A stretch of DNA of 49,829 nt from Arenibacter palladensis. GTDB lineage: Bacteria; Bacteroidota; Bacteroidia; Flavobacteriales; Flavobacteriaceae. The translations under genes were made by a program, and so were the position numbers. The stretch spans positions 1-49,829 of the forward strand of contig NZ_FQUX01000014.1 of assembly GCF_900129275.1 (NCBI RefSeq), written 5' to 3'. The notes below the pieces were generated by a model that was not told the DNA's origin, did no database searches, and saw only the letters and a program-made list of their open reading frames with translations. Position 1 is the first letter of the stretch; each line of letters begins with the position of its first letter. Of the stretch, positions 1 through 9,407 are shown piece after piece.

Positions 1-486
1 CAGTGCAACCGATTTACTATTGTCGTAGGTATTGTTATTGCCCGGTAAAATGCTCGTCAAATAGTCTTCGCCGTGGGTTAGGTTTGCCCCCAAATGTCCT
101 GCAATGGTCAGTACTACGACCGTTATAAAAAGTCCGAATCTATATACACGGTAATCCGGCAATTTTTTGTTTACCACATTCCTTAACAACAAGGCTGTTA
201 TTACGCCTAGGACAGCTGTTGCTATCCCCGTATATTGGTGGTAGTTCACCAGATCCCCGGTAAAGTCATCGTAATTACGAAGCAACCATCCCATTAAAGC
301 AGCTACTGCAGCAGTCGCGGCCCCTATACACACCATCCAATAAATACCATCCCTTAATCCTTGACGCTTTCCTCCAATTGTGAACAGCTCAAAAATAAAG
401 GTAACGACCAACAATCCTATTGGGAAATGTACTAGTAAAGGATGTAACCTGCCTAGAAATTGAAATATCCAATTAAAATCTTCCAT
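1..486 (-). CDS. DUF2231-type membrane protein, N-terminal part (cut by window edge)
   Basis: An open frame starts with ATG at 484-486 on the minus strand and runs off the left edge without a stop, giving about 162 codons. It encodes a four-helix membrane domain opening with EDFNWIFQFLGRLHPLLVHF. Conserved histidine motifs follow: HPLLVH near the start, a YHQY segment in the middle and GHLGANLTHG near the visible end. The same layout occurs in the protein at 25764-27158 (HPLMVH, HQW, GHLGGNLTHG), so the two are clear paralogues. In that paralogue a cytochrome c domain follows, and the missing C-terminus here probably carries the same (inference). It is the last visible gene of the cluster 1-6465 and may be co-transcribed with it, although a 504-bp spacer precedes it. 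No enzymatic function is known for this membrane family. Confidence 0.8.
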   Translation of the reverse strand, partial: MEDFNWIFQFLGRLHPLLVHFPIGLLVVTFIFELFTIGGKRQGLRDGIYWMVCIGAATAAVAALMGWLLRNYDDFTGDLVNYHQYTGIATAVLGVITALLLRNVVNKKLPDYRVYRFGLFITVVVLTIAGHLGANLTHGEDYLTSILPGNNNTYDNSKSVAL

Positions 487-990
487 TTTAATGTTAATTA
501 TATAAGATTATAATCCATTTTCATCTACGCTTTTCACAATTTGGTTAGGGTTGGTTCAAATCAAAACTCATAGACATCTTAATTACTAACTTTTTTGATT
601 ATATAATTACTTATGCTTTTATCAATATAAATCCGTTTACAATTTAGAATGTAGCAATACACCCATAAAGAGTCCAAACCTATGATCATAAATATGAATA
701 GTTCCCATTGGATTATTCCACTCAGCACCAACCTAAAAAATCTGTCCATGCAATAATCAAAATCTAACCGGAAACACTACTAATTATTTAACAATTAAGG
801 ATTTACAATTATGATTGCTGAAAATAAAACAAATAATTATTGGACGAACAATGTTGGGTAATATAGTATATGCAAAAGCTAATAAGTTATTCGAATACAT
901 AAGGCTAAGAAATGCACCTCCTGGACTGCATAAAATTGTGTTGGCTAAACGAAATGACTTACTATCGTCAACTTTTCAATTGATAATTCC
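487..990. other. AT-rich spacer of about 500 bp
   Basis: This spacer lies between the FG-GAP protein gene and the DUF2231 gene, both on the minus strand. One 8-mer on the minus strand (675-682, TAGGTTTG) fits the Bacteroidota -7 consensus TAnnTTTG, but no matching -33 TTG sits at the usual distance. A 64-codon plus-strand frame at 815-1009 has no recognisable family. I see no RNA gene or convincing terminator. Confidence 0.4.
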
Positions 991-2331
991 TTATAATAGT
1001 TTATTATAGAAAATGTAAAGACCGTCCTTACCTGCCACGATAATATCCTTTCTTCCGGATCCCGTCAAATCATATAGTTCAAAATATATTCCAGTTCCCT
1101 TACCTTCGCCAAAGATTCCGTAACTAATTACCTCTTTACTAAAGCTTTCCCCATTCCATTTATAATAATAGATTCCAACCAAATCCTTCCCACCAGGATC
1201 TGTTCCATTGTGGGACCTGTAACGTTTCCCCGTTATAAGTTCTCCTTCACCATCTCCGTCCAAATCTGTCCATTCCAGGGTATGGAATTGAGAATTATAA
1301 GGATCAATGGAGTGCTTTGTCCAACTCCTGCCATTTGTTGTACCGTCTACTTTTTGTTCATACCAATCCAAACCATAGTCATGAGCCTGACCTACAATGA
1401 GGTCGTTTAGACCATCTTTATTTACATCCACTACAAGAATTGGAATACTAGCAGTCCCGAAATCGAAATCAGGATGAAAATCCCAGGCATCTTTAAAAGG
1501 TTTCATCGGAGCTTTCAACCATCCATTGTGGACGATAAGATCGCCCCTTCCATCTCCATTAACATCACCAAAACCCAGCCCATGGCCGTTCTTTCCTGAA
1601 ATTCTATGGGCCGTAAATTTTCCAGAACCCCTATCTTCTCCCACTTTGATTAAACGATAAATTACTAAGGAATCTTTGGGAGTATTGGGGATAATTTCCA
1701 ATGTTCCATCCCCATCAATATCCCATGATCTAGTAGTCTCTATACTCCCTGTTATGGCTATTTGATGCTCTGGCCATTTCTCTTCGCTGCCAGGGTTTTC
1801 TTTCCAAATCAACTGCTTGCCAAACCAACCTCCCGAAATAATATCCGTTCGGCCATCTCCATTAACATCTAATGGTATGGTAGAAAAATCATCCCAATAT
1901 TCCCCATAGCGCTTGGGAGAATTTACAGAGTGACGGTCAGTATAATCAGGACCTTCGTACCAAAATGCACCAGAAACAATGTCCGGTATTTTATCATTGT
2001 TAACGTCAAACACACCAACCGATTCAAAGCTTTCGGAGGCTATTTTCATTTTGACAAACCTTATTGGCCTATCAGGAATATTATTTTTCTCAATTTTTGA
2101 TTGTGCCCAGCAAAAATTACATACTGTAATCAAGACCAAGAATAGGAAACTAGTTTTATTAAACCTTTCATTGTATCCGATTGGAATTGGTTGAGAGCAT
2201 ATCAATTTATTTTGGATATGTTTTAATTCGTTATGGAATATTTGTTCAATCATAAGGTCCGCATTTTGAATTAATAGATATGTGATTTTAGTGAATTTTG
2301 TATTTAAATTAATTTTCTTAGACATGACCAT
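991..2331 (-). CDS. Secreted FG-GAP/VCBS repeat protein
   Basis: A secreted repeat protein predicted to fold as an integrin-alpha-like beta-propeller. At least seven calcium-binding FG-GAP/VCBS motifs of the D-x-[DN]-x-D-G type are visible, for example DVNNDKIPDIVSG, DVNGDGRTDIISG, DVNGDGRGDLIVH, DVNKDGLNDLIVG and DLDGDGEGELITG, spread from about residue 105 to the C-terminus. A hydrophobic segment ending in FCWAQ (about residues 60-77) looks like a signal peptide core but lies unusually far in. Either the true start is downstream (M27 at 2253 is the next ATG) or the N-terminus has been altered. Proteins like this are common beside planctomycete-type cytochrome and sulfatase clusters, where they are presumed to bind glycans or partner proteins. 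No catalytic residues were recognised. It follows the large cytochrome protein gene after a 223-bp gap. Confidence 0.85.
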   Translation of the reverse strand: MVMSKKINLNTKFTKITYLLIQNADLMIEQIFHNELKHIQNKLICSQPIPIGYNERFNKTSFLFLVLITVCNFCWAQSKIEKNNIPDRPIRFVKMKIASESFESVGVFDVNNDKIPDIVSGAFWYEGPDYTDRHSVNSPKRYGEYWDDFSTIPLDVNGDGRTDIISGGWFGKQLIWKENPGSEEKWPEHQIAITGSIETTRSWDIDGDGTLEIIPNTPKDSLVIYRLIKVGEDRGSGKFTAHRISGKNGHGLGFGDVNGDGRGDLIVHNGWLKAPMKPFKDAWDFHPDFDFGTASIPILVVDVNKDGLNDLIVGQAHDYGLDWYEQKVDGTTNGRSWTKHSIDPYNSQFHTLEWTDLDGDGEGELITGKRYRSHNGTDPGGKDLVGIYYYKWNGESFSKEVISYGIFGEGKGTGIYFELYDLTGSGRKDIIVAGKDGLYIFYNKLL

Positions 2332-2554
2332 TTGAATAACTGAAGCAACTAATGACTCAGTATTATTAGCCTAGGTCATTCTAGCTTAAATACAGGAAAT
2401 TAGAGCAGAGGTGTTACTGAACCTATGGATGAAAAAGTCCAAGTTAATCGCAAGTTAAGACCTGGCCTAGGACAAGAAATTAATGCCAATATAATTGACA
2501 TTGCTTTATTTTCTAATAGTCATTTTTATTCAGTTATTATAGAGTCTTATCCAA

Positions 2555-5533
2555 TTAATGGTTTTTTCCTAGTACGGTGAGATACTTTAGGAGATCAATA
2601 AAATCTCCCTCATTTAAGGAATTTGTCAGCCCAGCTGGCATCATTGAAACTTTACTTGCTTCTCGAGATTCAATTAATTTTTTTTGCAAGGAAACTTCTG
2701 TTCCTGAAGAAGTTTTAATTTTGATGATGTTCGTGTCTTCATAAACGATTGCGCCTGTATAAAAGTCCCCATTTTTAGTTGTGATTGCAGTAGATTTAAA
2801 ACCTTCTTTTATTTTTTTGCTTGGTTCAATCAATGACTCAATGATGTAGTCTGCAGGAGCACTAGCACCAATACTTCCTAGATCCGGTCCAACATCACTA
2901 GAGCCCACACCTTTGACCTTATGGCATGCGACACAGGCAATCTGTGGTCTTAGATACACTTCCTTGCCTTTCCTTGCGTCACCATCCTTTAATTTTCTCA
3001 AGATATCCTGAATACTTAAGCCATAATTAGACACAACAGAGGTAGATTCTATTGAGCCCGCTTCGGCTAAAGCAGCCATTAATTCTCCTACTCCCTCACG
3101 TCCTGATGCTTGAACAAAACGAGACGCCAGTGTAGCGGTTTCAGCGGATATTGTTTTTCCTTCCAATGCTGAACTTAAGGCTGTAAGCGCCCCTTCTTTC
3201 TTTATGATTGTCTTAATTAAATAATCTATAGTTTCTTCGTCAAGTTCTTTACCCAATAGATGAACTATTGCTTTTACCCCCTCATCCAAGTCAACATGAA
3301 CCAACGCAACTACTGCCAACTTGGTAGTCCCAATGGTACGATCTTCACCAATAATCTTGACAAAAAAGTCACGAATGTCGCCAGTTTTAAACATCGTCAA
3401 AGCTTGAGCAGCACTTTCTTGGACAGCATAGCTTGTAGTTGGTTTGCTAAGTTTTTGTTTTAAAAAATCGATAAATTCTGCGTTTTTCCAATAACCTGCA
3501 AGAGCACAGGCGGTGACTTGGACATCTTCGTCACCATATGCAAAAAGGTTTTGAAGCGCCTCGGCCTTATTCCTAATAGGAAAAACCCCTCTATTTTTGG
3601 CTGCAATTAGTAGACTAATGGCCGCATCACTTTGGTGAGGATGGTATTTTACACTAGCAATTTCCGTAAGAAAATTTAACTGCTTAGGATTACCAATTTT
3701 TCCAATTAAAGATAAGATGCTTGCATCCGGACTTTTGCTATTCCTATAAAAATCAATTAACGGCTGAATCACCTTCTGGTCTTCTGTTGATTTAAGTGCA
3801 AAAATCAATGCACCTTCACCTGTCTTGGTATCAAAGTCTCCTTTTAAAAAGGAAGGAAGCCAATATTTTGATAATATACGACTGGTTTCACGTAATGCAA
3901 ACGAGTAGTATTGATCCATATTCCGATTGTGGGCAAGTAGGGCAGTTTTAAAAGCCTCAACTGTCCTGAATTTGCTCAGCGCAATAATTGCCTCACGCCG
4001 GACACTGGTATCCAAGTCTTGAACCGCAGTTTTAAGTAAAACTAGTGCATCGGGAACTTTCTCGTTCCAATAATAAAGGACCCTAACAGCAGCTGATCGA
4101 GCACTTGCATTTTTCGATTTCAATACAGATTTAAGCAAGTCTATGTCCATTAAGTTTAGAGTCTGCACTGTCCAGAGCGCTTCGAGCCGATGATGATCAT
4201 ATTTAGGTTCCTGGGAATCGAGGTTCAGTACCCACTTGTCCAATGCATTAGTTACCTGTTTTACTTCTTTTGTTTTCAAAGTTTGTTTTGCAAGTAGCCT
4301 CACCCAGTTTTCCTCCGCCTTTAGCAGGTCTAGCAATTCAGGAATGCTAAGCTTATTATAGTCGGGCTTTTGAAGTAAAGGCCTTCCTTTTGCAGTAATT
4401 CGCCAGACGCGACCATTCACGTGATCTCTCCGCTGATCCCGAAAATCAACTTCTCCATGTTGAATAATGGGACTATACCAGTCAGCCAGGTACAGAGCTC
4501 CATCAGGGCCCATTGTTACATCTACAGGACGAAAGGATATGTGCTTTGACTTTAAAAAAGTAGGCTCCAGTTTTGCTTTGTAAGAACTTCCATTGGCTTC
4601 AATGGAGTAACGATCTGTTATGTGCGCACGGAAATCGTTGGTAATGACATTGCCGGTCCATGATGAAGGAAAGTGTTTCCCGCTAATAATTTCAATACCA
4701 CAGGCTTTGGGACTATTTGGGGTAAGGGATGGTACAGATTGGGATTCGCCAGGAGAAGTTACAACAACGGAATTAGGGAAACTATGTCCAAAACCCGTAC
4801 CAGCCCCATCTGCCTCGAAAGTCTGACCCCAATAATTGAATGCATGCCCCCAAGGATTAATATACCCCTTTGTGAAGATTTCCAAACGCCTTGTTTCAGG
4901 ATCATAGGTCCAGAGACCAGAACCCTTGAGATGACGAGGCCCATAGGCAGTTTCTACGTGCGAAGAAACATAAAAACCTTGCTGCATGTAAATCTTTCCT
5001 CCAGGTCCCCAACCAAGTCTATGAAGAGTATGGTGCGTATCTTCAGTTCCAAATCCAGTTAGCAAGACTTCCGATTTGTCAGCTTTCCCATCACCATTGG
5101 TATCACTAAGATGAATTAGCTTGTCACTACTTGCCACATAGGCCCCACCTTCGTTATCTGGCAGTATTCCGTTGGGCATAATTAACTTATCATAAAAAAT
5201 AATAGATTTATCTGCCACCCCATCCTTATCCGTGTCTTCAAGTATTACAATCCGGTCGCTGGGCTCCTCATTTACGTTTAACTGAGGATACAAATGGCTC
5301 CCACAAACCCAGAGCCTACCCTCGTTGTCGAAATTAATTTGGGTAGGTTTTTCAATCATAGGACTGGCCGTATAAAGACTTATTTCGAACCCTTCAGCGA
5401 TAGAAAAAGAGGCTTGCTCTTTTTTCAAATCCGGTTTCGGTATATCACGCAGGTCATTTTGTGCTTGTAGGGTTTGGATCAATAGACCGATGCAGATAAA
5501 CAAATATGATGTTCCTTTAATATTATTAATCAT
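2555..5533 (-). CDS. PVC-type haem-binding protein: beta-propeller, HEAT repeats, cytochrome c
   Basis: A 992-residue exported protein. A signal peptide (residues 1-24, ending LQAQ) leads into a propeller domain (about 40-400) like the 'putative membrane-bound dehydrogenase' family of Planctomycetes and Verrucomicrobia, with segments such as GRLWVCGSHLYP, DTNGDGKADKSE and DGALYLADWYSP. An alpha-helical HEAT-like region follows (about 405-830). The C-terminal domain has one CxxCH haem site, CVACH at residues 867-871, followed by VGPDLGSIG, which is the haem-binding domain of the same family. The build resembles a soluble PQQ-type sugar dehydrogenase fused to its own electron acceptor, but cofactor and substrate are not proven. 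Its ATG overlaps the stop of the upstream GDSL gene by four bases (5530-5533), so the two are translationally coupled. The protein is probably periplasmic. Confidence 0.92.
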   Translation of the reverse strand: MINNIKGTSYLFICIGLLIQTLQAQNDLRDIPKPDLKKEQASFSIAEGFEISLYTASPMIEKPTQINFDNEGRLWVCGSHLYPQLNVNEEPSDRIVILEDTDKDGVADKSIIFYDKLIMPNGILPDNEGGAYVASSDKLIHLSDTNGDGKADKSEVLLTGFGTEDTHHTLHRLGWGPGGKIYMQQGFYVSSHVETAYGPRHLKGSGLWTYDPETRRLEIFTKGYINPWGHAFNYWGQTFEADGAGTGFGHSFPNSVVVTSPGESQSVPSLTPNSPKACGIEIISGKHFPSSWTGNVITNDFRAHITDRYSIEANGSSYKAKLEPTFLKSKHISFRPVDVTMGPDGALYLADWYSPIIQHGEVDFRDQRRDHVNGRVWRITAKGRPLLQKPDYNKLSIPELLDLLKAEENWVRLLAKQTLKTKEVKQVTNALDKWVLNLDSQEPKYDHHRLEALWTVQTLNLMDIDLLKSVLKSKNASARSAAVRVLYYWNEKVPDALVLLKTAVQDLDTSVRREAIIALSKFRTVEAFKTALLAHNRNMDQYYSFALRETSRILSKYWLPSFLKGDFDTKTGEGALIFALKSTEDQKVIQPLIDFYRNSKSPDASILSLIGKIGNPKQLNFLTEIASVKYHPHQSDAAISLLIAAKNRGVFPIRNKAEALQNLFAYGDEDVQVTACALAGYWKNAEFIDFLKQKLSKPTTSYAVQESAAQALTMFKTGDIRDFFVKIIGEDRTIGTTKLAVVALVHVDLDEGVKAIVHLLGKELDEETIDYLIKTIIKKEGALTALSSALEGKTISAETATLASRFVQASGREGVGELMAALAEAGSIESTSVVSNYGLSIQDILRKLKDGDARKGKEVYLRPQIACVACHKVKGVGSSDVGPDLGSIGASAPADYIIESLIEPSKKIKEGFKSTAITTKNGDFYTGAIVYEDTNIIKIKTSSGTEVSLQKKLIESREASKVSMMPAGLTNSLNEGDFIDLLKYLTVLGKNH

Positions 5534-6465
5534 AATTTCTCAAGTAAGGATGTAATTGCAAATTCCTGTTTTACAATAAATGGCTCGATCTGTGCAGGTT
5601 CTTCCTGTGCAATGCGTTGTTCATGTTTACGAAGTCCGTAGACATATGCATCATTCTGAGGTCGCCAACGGTGAAAGAAAAGCGTGTTCTTTTTGATAAT
5701 AGCATTACGGATATCATCGGCTTTTTTAGAGTCAATTTTTATCACTAGTTGGGGAAATATTAATGCTTCTGCAATTAAATCCCCAGCTTTGCGATATCCC
5801 TCCGAGGATAGATGTATACCGTTCGTAGTGTATTTATTCTCTTTGCTGAAAGGAGTAAATAGATCAATGAAACGGTACTCCCCTTTAAAGGCTACCTCTT
5901 CGGTGATTTCTACATACTTTTTAAGCGCCTTATTTCTTGATTCTATATGCTCTGCAGGAATACCAAAACCTTTTTCCATTGGTATCGCAGAAACAAGAAT
6001 AAGTTCAGGGCAATGCTGACCAAGCATTTCTAATAGGCGATTTAGGCCCTTACGATAAGCTTCAATGCCAGCGTCATCATCAAAGGATTCATTAAAACCA
6101 TACGCGATAAATATTTTGTCCGGTTTAAGGTCGGTTATTTGTTCGGTCAACATACCGAATCCTTCTTCAGGGCTTCCAAATTTTTGACCATCACGCGCCC
6201 TTGAGCGTGCGTGTGCGTAAACGTTATCACCGCTCCAGCCAATGTTGCGGAAAGTGATATTTTTATTAGGAAAACTAAGGGAGAATGTCGTTTCAATTTC
6301 TCCGTATGCAACAGCATTTTCAAAGAAAGCATTCCCCAAAAAGACAACTTTTTCATTTTGATTAAACACTAGTGATCTCTGTGCTGGCGACGTTTTAGAA
6401 GTACAGGAAGATAATTGAAGAACTAGCACTAGTATTAACATTACATGGTAGCAAATTATTCTCAT
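5530..6465 (-). CDS. SGNH/GDSL-like lipoprotein lacking the catalytic serine
   Basis: A 311-residue predicted lipoprotein: the signal sequence ends in LQLSSC with the lipid-acceptor cysteine at residue 21. The fold blocks of SGNH hydrolases are present: block I as FLGNAFFENA (42-51), block II as NIGWSGDN, block III as AYGFNES and block V as the DLF...NGIHLSSEGY region with the Asp/His pair. Block I normally reads GDS with Ser as nucleophile. Here it reads GNA, with Ala46 at the Ser position. The protein may therefore not be a classical esterase and could bind a ligand or use other chemistry. It is the first gene of the cluster and overlaps the next, so it probably forms a functional pair with the propeller-cytochrome protein. 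Confidence 0.85.
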   Translation of the reverse strand: MRIICYHVMLILVLVLQLSSCTSKTSPAQRSLVFNQNEKVVFLGNAFFENAVAYGEIETTFSLSFPNKNITFRNIGWSGDNVYAHARSRARDGQKFGSPEEGFGMLTEQITDLKPDKIFIAYGFNESFDDDAGIEAYRKGLNRLLEMLGQHCPELILVSAIPMEKGFGIPAEHIESRNKALKKYVEITEEVAFKGEYRFIDLFTPFSKENKYTTNGIHLSSEGYRKAGDLIAEALIFPQLVIKIDSKKADDIRNAIIKKNTLFFHRWRPQNDAYVYGLRKHEQRIAQEEPAQIEPFIVKQEFAITSLLEKL

Positions 6466-7245
6466 ATTGTATAATCTAGATTCATTAACTTAAAGCTAAA
6501 TGGTTATAAAACTTAAATTATTTTCAAGGTTGGTTTTTTCTTCAGTGATTGGAAATAAATTATTTTCAAAACGTTCTTGCCGGCTTATTAACTTACAAAA
6601 TATTCTGTATTATACATTTTATATGGTCATTCATAAATCGTAAAAAACAGAAATTATAACTCCCACCAAATAAAGTTATAATCGTTTAATATCAACAGTT
6701 TAAAAGTTTGCTTCTCGAAATTTAGAAAAATAAATGTCAGAGTAAGGCATATAAGGCAATATAGTATTGACAATAGGTAATATGTTATGCGAACTACCCA
6801 TAAGTCAACCTTTTACGACCAACAATTAGAGCTTCCATGAATTTCACAAAAGAACTCAAAATTCATTTGGATAAGCAATCTAAATTTACTTAAATAACAA
6901 AACTAATTTTACCTTCTTGTTGCCAGACCATTACCCAGAACTGATATTATAGACAAGTTTTTCCAGTTATATTCTAATTGTCTGTTATGATATCCAGACC
7001 AAAAGTATCCTTTCCTAAAAAAGACCAATCAAGTTATACAACTCTACTATTACAAAGTCCAATTCACTGGTTATTACACATTTTAGCAAAAATTAATACA
7101 ATATTACCACATATAGTAACAGACCTTGTTTATTGATTTATTTGTTATCAAATTTGATCCAATAGTTCACCAATTCCATTATATTTTTAATAAAAGCATG
7201 ATAAAATCTTTTACGTCCGTACATAAATTTTTAATTGATTGATTT
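6466..7245. other. Divergent intergenic region, 780 bp
   Basis: This AT-rich stretch separates the minus-strand cluster (starts at 6465) from the plus-strand M1 peptidase (starts at 7246), so it should hold promoters for both. The clearest structure is a perfect 8-bp inverted repeat, ATTATAAC (6653-6660) and GTTATAAT (6675-6682), with a 14-nt loop. No complete TTG/TAnnTTTG promoter, RNA gene or plausible protein frame was found. Confidence 0.4.
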
Positions 7246-8922
7246 ATGAAAACCTTCACCTTAATTATCTGTTTCATTGTAGGCTTCCAAACCTTCTCTC
7301 AACACGATGCCCTATCTTACACACGTATGGATTCATTAAGGGGCACAATAACCCCCGAAAGGGAATGGTGGGATATTTTGCATTACGATATAAGCATAAG
7401 ACCCGATTATGACAAAAAGTACATTTCAGGAAGTAATTTGATCACTTATAAGGTAATCCAAGAAGACCACCCTCCCGTAATGCAAATTGACCTAAAAGAA
7501 CCCATGAAGATAGATAGCATAATCTATGACGGTCTTAAAAGGCTTGAATACTTGAGGGAAGGAAGTGTATTTTATATAAAAACAGAAGAACAGTCCATTA
7601 ATACAGAGCATGTAGTAACAATATTTTTTAGTGGAAATCCCCATGTTGCAATAAGACCACCATGGGATGGTGGATGGACCTTTACAAAGGATGAAAAAGG
7701 CCGACCATGGATGACAGTAACATGCCAAGGCCTAGGTGCTTCCATATGGTACCCGAACAAGGATCACCAGAGTGATGAACCTGATAATGGAGCCTCCTTA
7801 ACCATGACAGTTCCAAAGGATCTTGTTGCTGTTGCCAACGGAAAGTTGATCGAAACAAAAAAAAACAATGATAATACCATTTCATATAAATGGGCTGTGG
7901 AAAACCCAATAAGCAATTATACCCTCATTCCAAACATAGGTCATTACGTTAATTTCAAAGAAAACTATTTGGGATTAAAAGGAGATTTGGAGATTAATTA
8001 TTGGGTACTGGACTATAATTTGGAAAAAGCCAAAAACTATATGCCAAGAGAAGTTCATAATATGCTCGATAGCTTTGAGTATTGGTTTGGCCCCTACCCT
8101 TTTTATGAAGACGGATACAAATTAATTGAAACAGATAACACCGGAATGGAACACCAGTCGGCAGTGACCTACGGCAATAAATACAGACCTGGATATAGGG
8201 GCCGGGATGGCTCAGGAACCGGATTAGGCCTAACATGGGATTTTATTATTATCCATGAAAGTGGACATGAGTGGTTCGGAAACAATATTACTAGCAATGA
8301 CCTTGCCGATATGTACATTCACGAGAGTTTTACCAATTATAGTGAAACATTATTTGTAGATTATATTTATGGAGAAGAGGCAGGCAATGACTATAATTTT
8401 GGTACAAGAAAGAGTATCAAGAATGACAAACCCATAATTGCACCTTATGGCGTAAATGCTCAAGGTAGTGGAGATATGTATGTAAAAGGGGGAAATATGT
8501 TACATACTATAAGACACAGTATGGACGATGATAAATTGTTCCGAAATATTCTTAATGGACTAAATTTGACATTTCACAACAAAACTGTTGACGGTAGGCA
8601 AATCCAAGACTATATTTCACAGAAAGCCGAATATGATTATACTAAGGTTTTTTATCAATATCTGAATACTACGCATATTCCTGAATTACATTTATATGTC
8701 GACGGCCCAAATAACAAAATCCATTATAAGTGGGGTCGTGCCGTCGCTGGGTTCAATCTACCATTATCCTTAAAAGGGGAAGATCAGTCCATTAGAATTA
8801 CACCCAGTGATGAATGGCAAAGTATAGAGATCAATCCAAAACAACAATATTTATTCAACCCTTCAAGAATAGAAAAGATGTATTTATTAAATGTACAATT
8901 GGTGGATTCCATTAATCAATAG
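7246..8922 (+). CDS. M1 family metallopeptidase (aminopeptidase)
   Basis: An exported zinc aminopeptidase of family M1 (gluzincin), expected to remove N-terminal residues from peptides in the periplasm. The signal peptide covers residues 1-19 (ending TFSQ). The zinc site is HESGH at 337-341 with the third ligand Glu360, giving the canonical HExxH-x18-E spacing. The exopeptidase motif that reads GAMEN in classical members is GMEHQ here (300-304). The protein is 558 residues, so it has the N-terminal beta domain and catalytic domain but lacks the long helical C-terminal domain of PepN-type enzymes. This fits the shorter secreted Bacteroidota M1 enzymes. It appears to be monocistronic. The start is supported by the signal peptide beginning directly at this ATG. 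Confidence 0.95.
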   Translation: MKTFTLIICFIVGFQTFSQHDALSYTRMDSLRGTITPEREWWDILHYDISIRPDYDKKYISGSNLITYKVIQEDHPPVMQIDLKEPMKIDSIIYDGLKRLEYLREGSVFYIKTEEQSINTEHVVTIFFSGNPHVAIRPPWDGGWTFTKDEKGRPWMTVTCQGLGASIWYPNKDHQSDEPDNGASLTMTVPKDLVAVANGKLIETKKNNDNTISYKWAVENPISNYTLIPNIGHYVNFKENYLGLKGDLEINYWVLDYNLEKAKNYMPREVHNMLDSFEYWFGPYPFYEDGYKLIETDNTGMEHQSAVTYGNKYRPGYRGRDGSGTGLGLTWDFIIIHESGHEWFGNNITSNDLADMYIHESFTNYSETLFVDYIYGEEAGNDYNFGTRKSIKNDKPIIAPYGVNAQGSGDMYVKGGNMLHTIRHSMDDDKLFRNILNGLNLTFHNKTVDGRQIQDYISQKAEYDYTKVFYQYLNTTHIPELHLYVDGPNNKIHYKWGRAVAGFNLPLSLKGEDQSIRITPSDEWQSIEINPKQQYLFNPSRIEKMYLLNVQLVDSINQ

Positions 8923-9407
8923 CTTTTAGAAAATCCGACCAATTATATGATCCTCGCCGACTCTAATAACTATGGAATAAATGCGGGCTTTATATACAAT
9001 TGATTCGCGTATAAAGGAGAGCCATTCAGTAATTTGTTGTACCGTTCTAAAAACCATCCACTTTGCCAACTATCTTTAAAAAAAAATGTTACCGTTACAC
9101 TATTGAATGTTAACGGACTTAATGATAGTACTACAGTAATATTAACTTTCTGAGAGGATATATTAAAGACATACGGTTTACGCCTTAAGTATATAATTAT
9201 AGTTTCAGCAATAGTAGGAATAGAAACTAGAAAAATTGGGAGGGGCCCACACACTGTCTTGCAACCGTCAACCAGGTTTGGGAATATAAACTGGTATAAA
9301 CTAATCATTTCATTCTTTTAGAAAAATGAATTGATCACTAAGTGTATTGGCTTTGACAAAGTATTTACTGCAATTAATAAAAACAAAGACTATTTAAAAT
9401 TTAATAT
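8923..9407. other. Spacer between the M1 peptidase and pckA, 485 bp
   Basis: No recognisable gene. A 112-codon frame at 8970-9308 on the minus strand has no family resemblance and no clear ribosome-binding site. The final 100 bp before pckA is very AT-rich and should contain its promoter, but I could not identify a full TTG/TAnnTTTG pair. Confidence 0.35.

Noticed and set aside
815..1009. 64-codon plus-strand frame in the first spacer
   Set aside because: It overlaps the end of the FG-GAP gene, has no recognisable domain and no ribosome-binding site.
8970..9308. 112-codon minus-strand frame between the M1 peptidase and pckA
   Set aside because: No family resemblance, odd composition and no ribosome-binding site or promoter. 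It looks like chance in an AT-rich spacer.
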